DNA of 41,852 bases from positions 1-41,852 of the forward strand of contig DATJNS010000214.1 in NCBI GenBank assembly GCA_035507915.1. Direction: 5' to 3'. Shown in pieces: positions 41,707 through 41,852 of the stretch. Made by a program: the position numbers and the translations under genes. The notes beneath the pieces are model-generated. The model worked only from the letters and a program-made list of their open reading frames with translations, searched no databases and was not told the origin of the DNA. Positions within the stretch are counted from its first letter, which is position 1. Each line of letters opens with the position of its first letter. Source of the DNA: JACQAI01 sp035507915. Its GTDB lineage: Bacteria > Pseudomonadota > Alphaproteobacteria > Elsterales > Elsteraceae.

Positions 41707-41852
41707 ATGGGCTTCAACTGCGGCATCGTCGGACTGCCAAACGTCGGCAAGTCGACCCTGTTCAACGCGCTGACCGCGACCATCGCGGCGCAGGCGGCCA
41801 ACTACCCGTTCTGCACCATCGAGCCCAACGTCGGGCGGGTTGCGGTGCCGGA
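41707..41852 (+). CDS. ychF: Redox-regulated ATPase YchF (3' partial)
   Basis: Only the first 48 codons are in the window. MGFNCGIVGLPNVGKSTLFNAL carries the G1 P-loop of the Obg-like YchF family, followed by the diagnostic AQAANYPFCTIEPNVGRVAVP. YchF is an unusual ATP-preferring member of the OBG GTPases that binds ribosomes. Adjacent pth-ychF order is widespread. The right edge of the window truncates the gene. Confidence 0.95.
   Translation, partial: MGFNCGIVGLPNVGKSTLFNALTATIAAQAANYPFCTIEPNVGRVAVP

Overview
The window is about 41.9 kb of very GC-rich, gene-dense bacterial chromosome. The family content (trxB followed by a LysR gene; lgt, an NDUFAF7-type methyltransferase and pgeF in overlap; prs-rplY-pth-ychF; a phasin; a BMFP/UbiK-type protein; an OmpR/EnvZ pair) points to an alphaproteobacterium, most likely in or near the Rhodospirillales. 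That placement is inferred from gene content and order, not from a marker phylogeny. I saw no CRISPR array, complete insertion sequence, prophage, rRNA or tRNA. Most of the window is ordinary housekeeping sequence.

Layout. 1-5.6 kb: an envelope block holding a MotA/TolQ-like channel protein (cut by the window edge), its OmpA/MotB-like partner, an ArnT/PMT-type glycosyltransferase and an unusual protein with two fused PAP2 phosphatase domains. 5.6-10.1 kb: thioredoxin reductase, a LysR regulator, a probable small RNA with a textbook terminator, the periplasmic molybdoenzyme MsrP and an aspartate aminotransferase. 10.2-16.2 kb: uvrB, a pteridine-reductase-like SDR, folB, a 380-bp AT-rich non-coding gap with DnaA boxes, then uvrC. 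16.2-19.3 kb: pgsA and a molybdenum-cofactor run (mobB, moeA, moaD, moaE) that could supply MsrP. 19.3-21.1 kb: two near-identical FkbM methyltransferase genes made by a tandem duplication that also copied the last codons of moaE and left a glycosyltransferase remnant between the copies. 21.1-22.6 kb: a branched-chain aminotransferase divergent from a MarR regulator. 22.8-26.4 kb: a long helical protein of unknown function and an OmpR/EnvZ-type two-component system. 26.4-29.3 kb: a TPR-SGNH protein and a double-methyltransferase fusion, probably for surface glycan decoration. 29.3-33.2 kb (minus strand): phasin-csaA, a TetR regulator, a small secreted protein, ybjN-proC and a UbiK-type protein. 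33.3-37 kb: hldD, lgt, an NDUFAF7-like methyltransferase and pgeF. 37-41.9 kb: a PilZ protein, a possible 23-residue membrane peptide, a lipoprotein, prs, rplY, pth, a membrane-anchored SRPBCC protein and the start of ychF.

The points most worth a second look are the duplicated FkbM unit with its fossil junction, the AT-rich DnaA-box gap before uvrC, the small RNA after the LysR gene, the tandem PAP2 protein with one altered active site, and the zinc-ribbon/two-methyltransferase fusion next to the SGNH protein.
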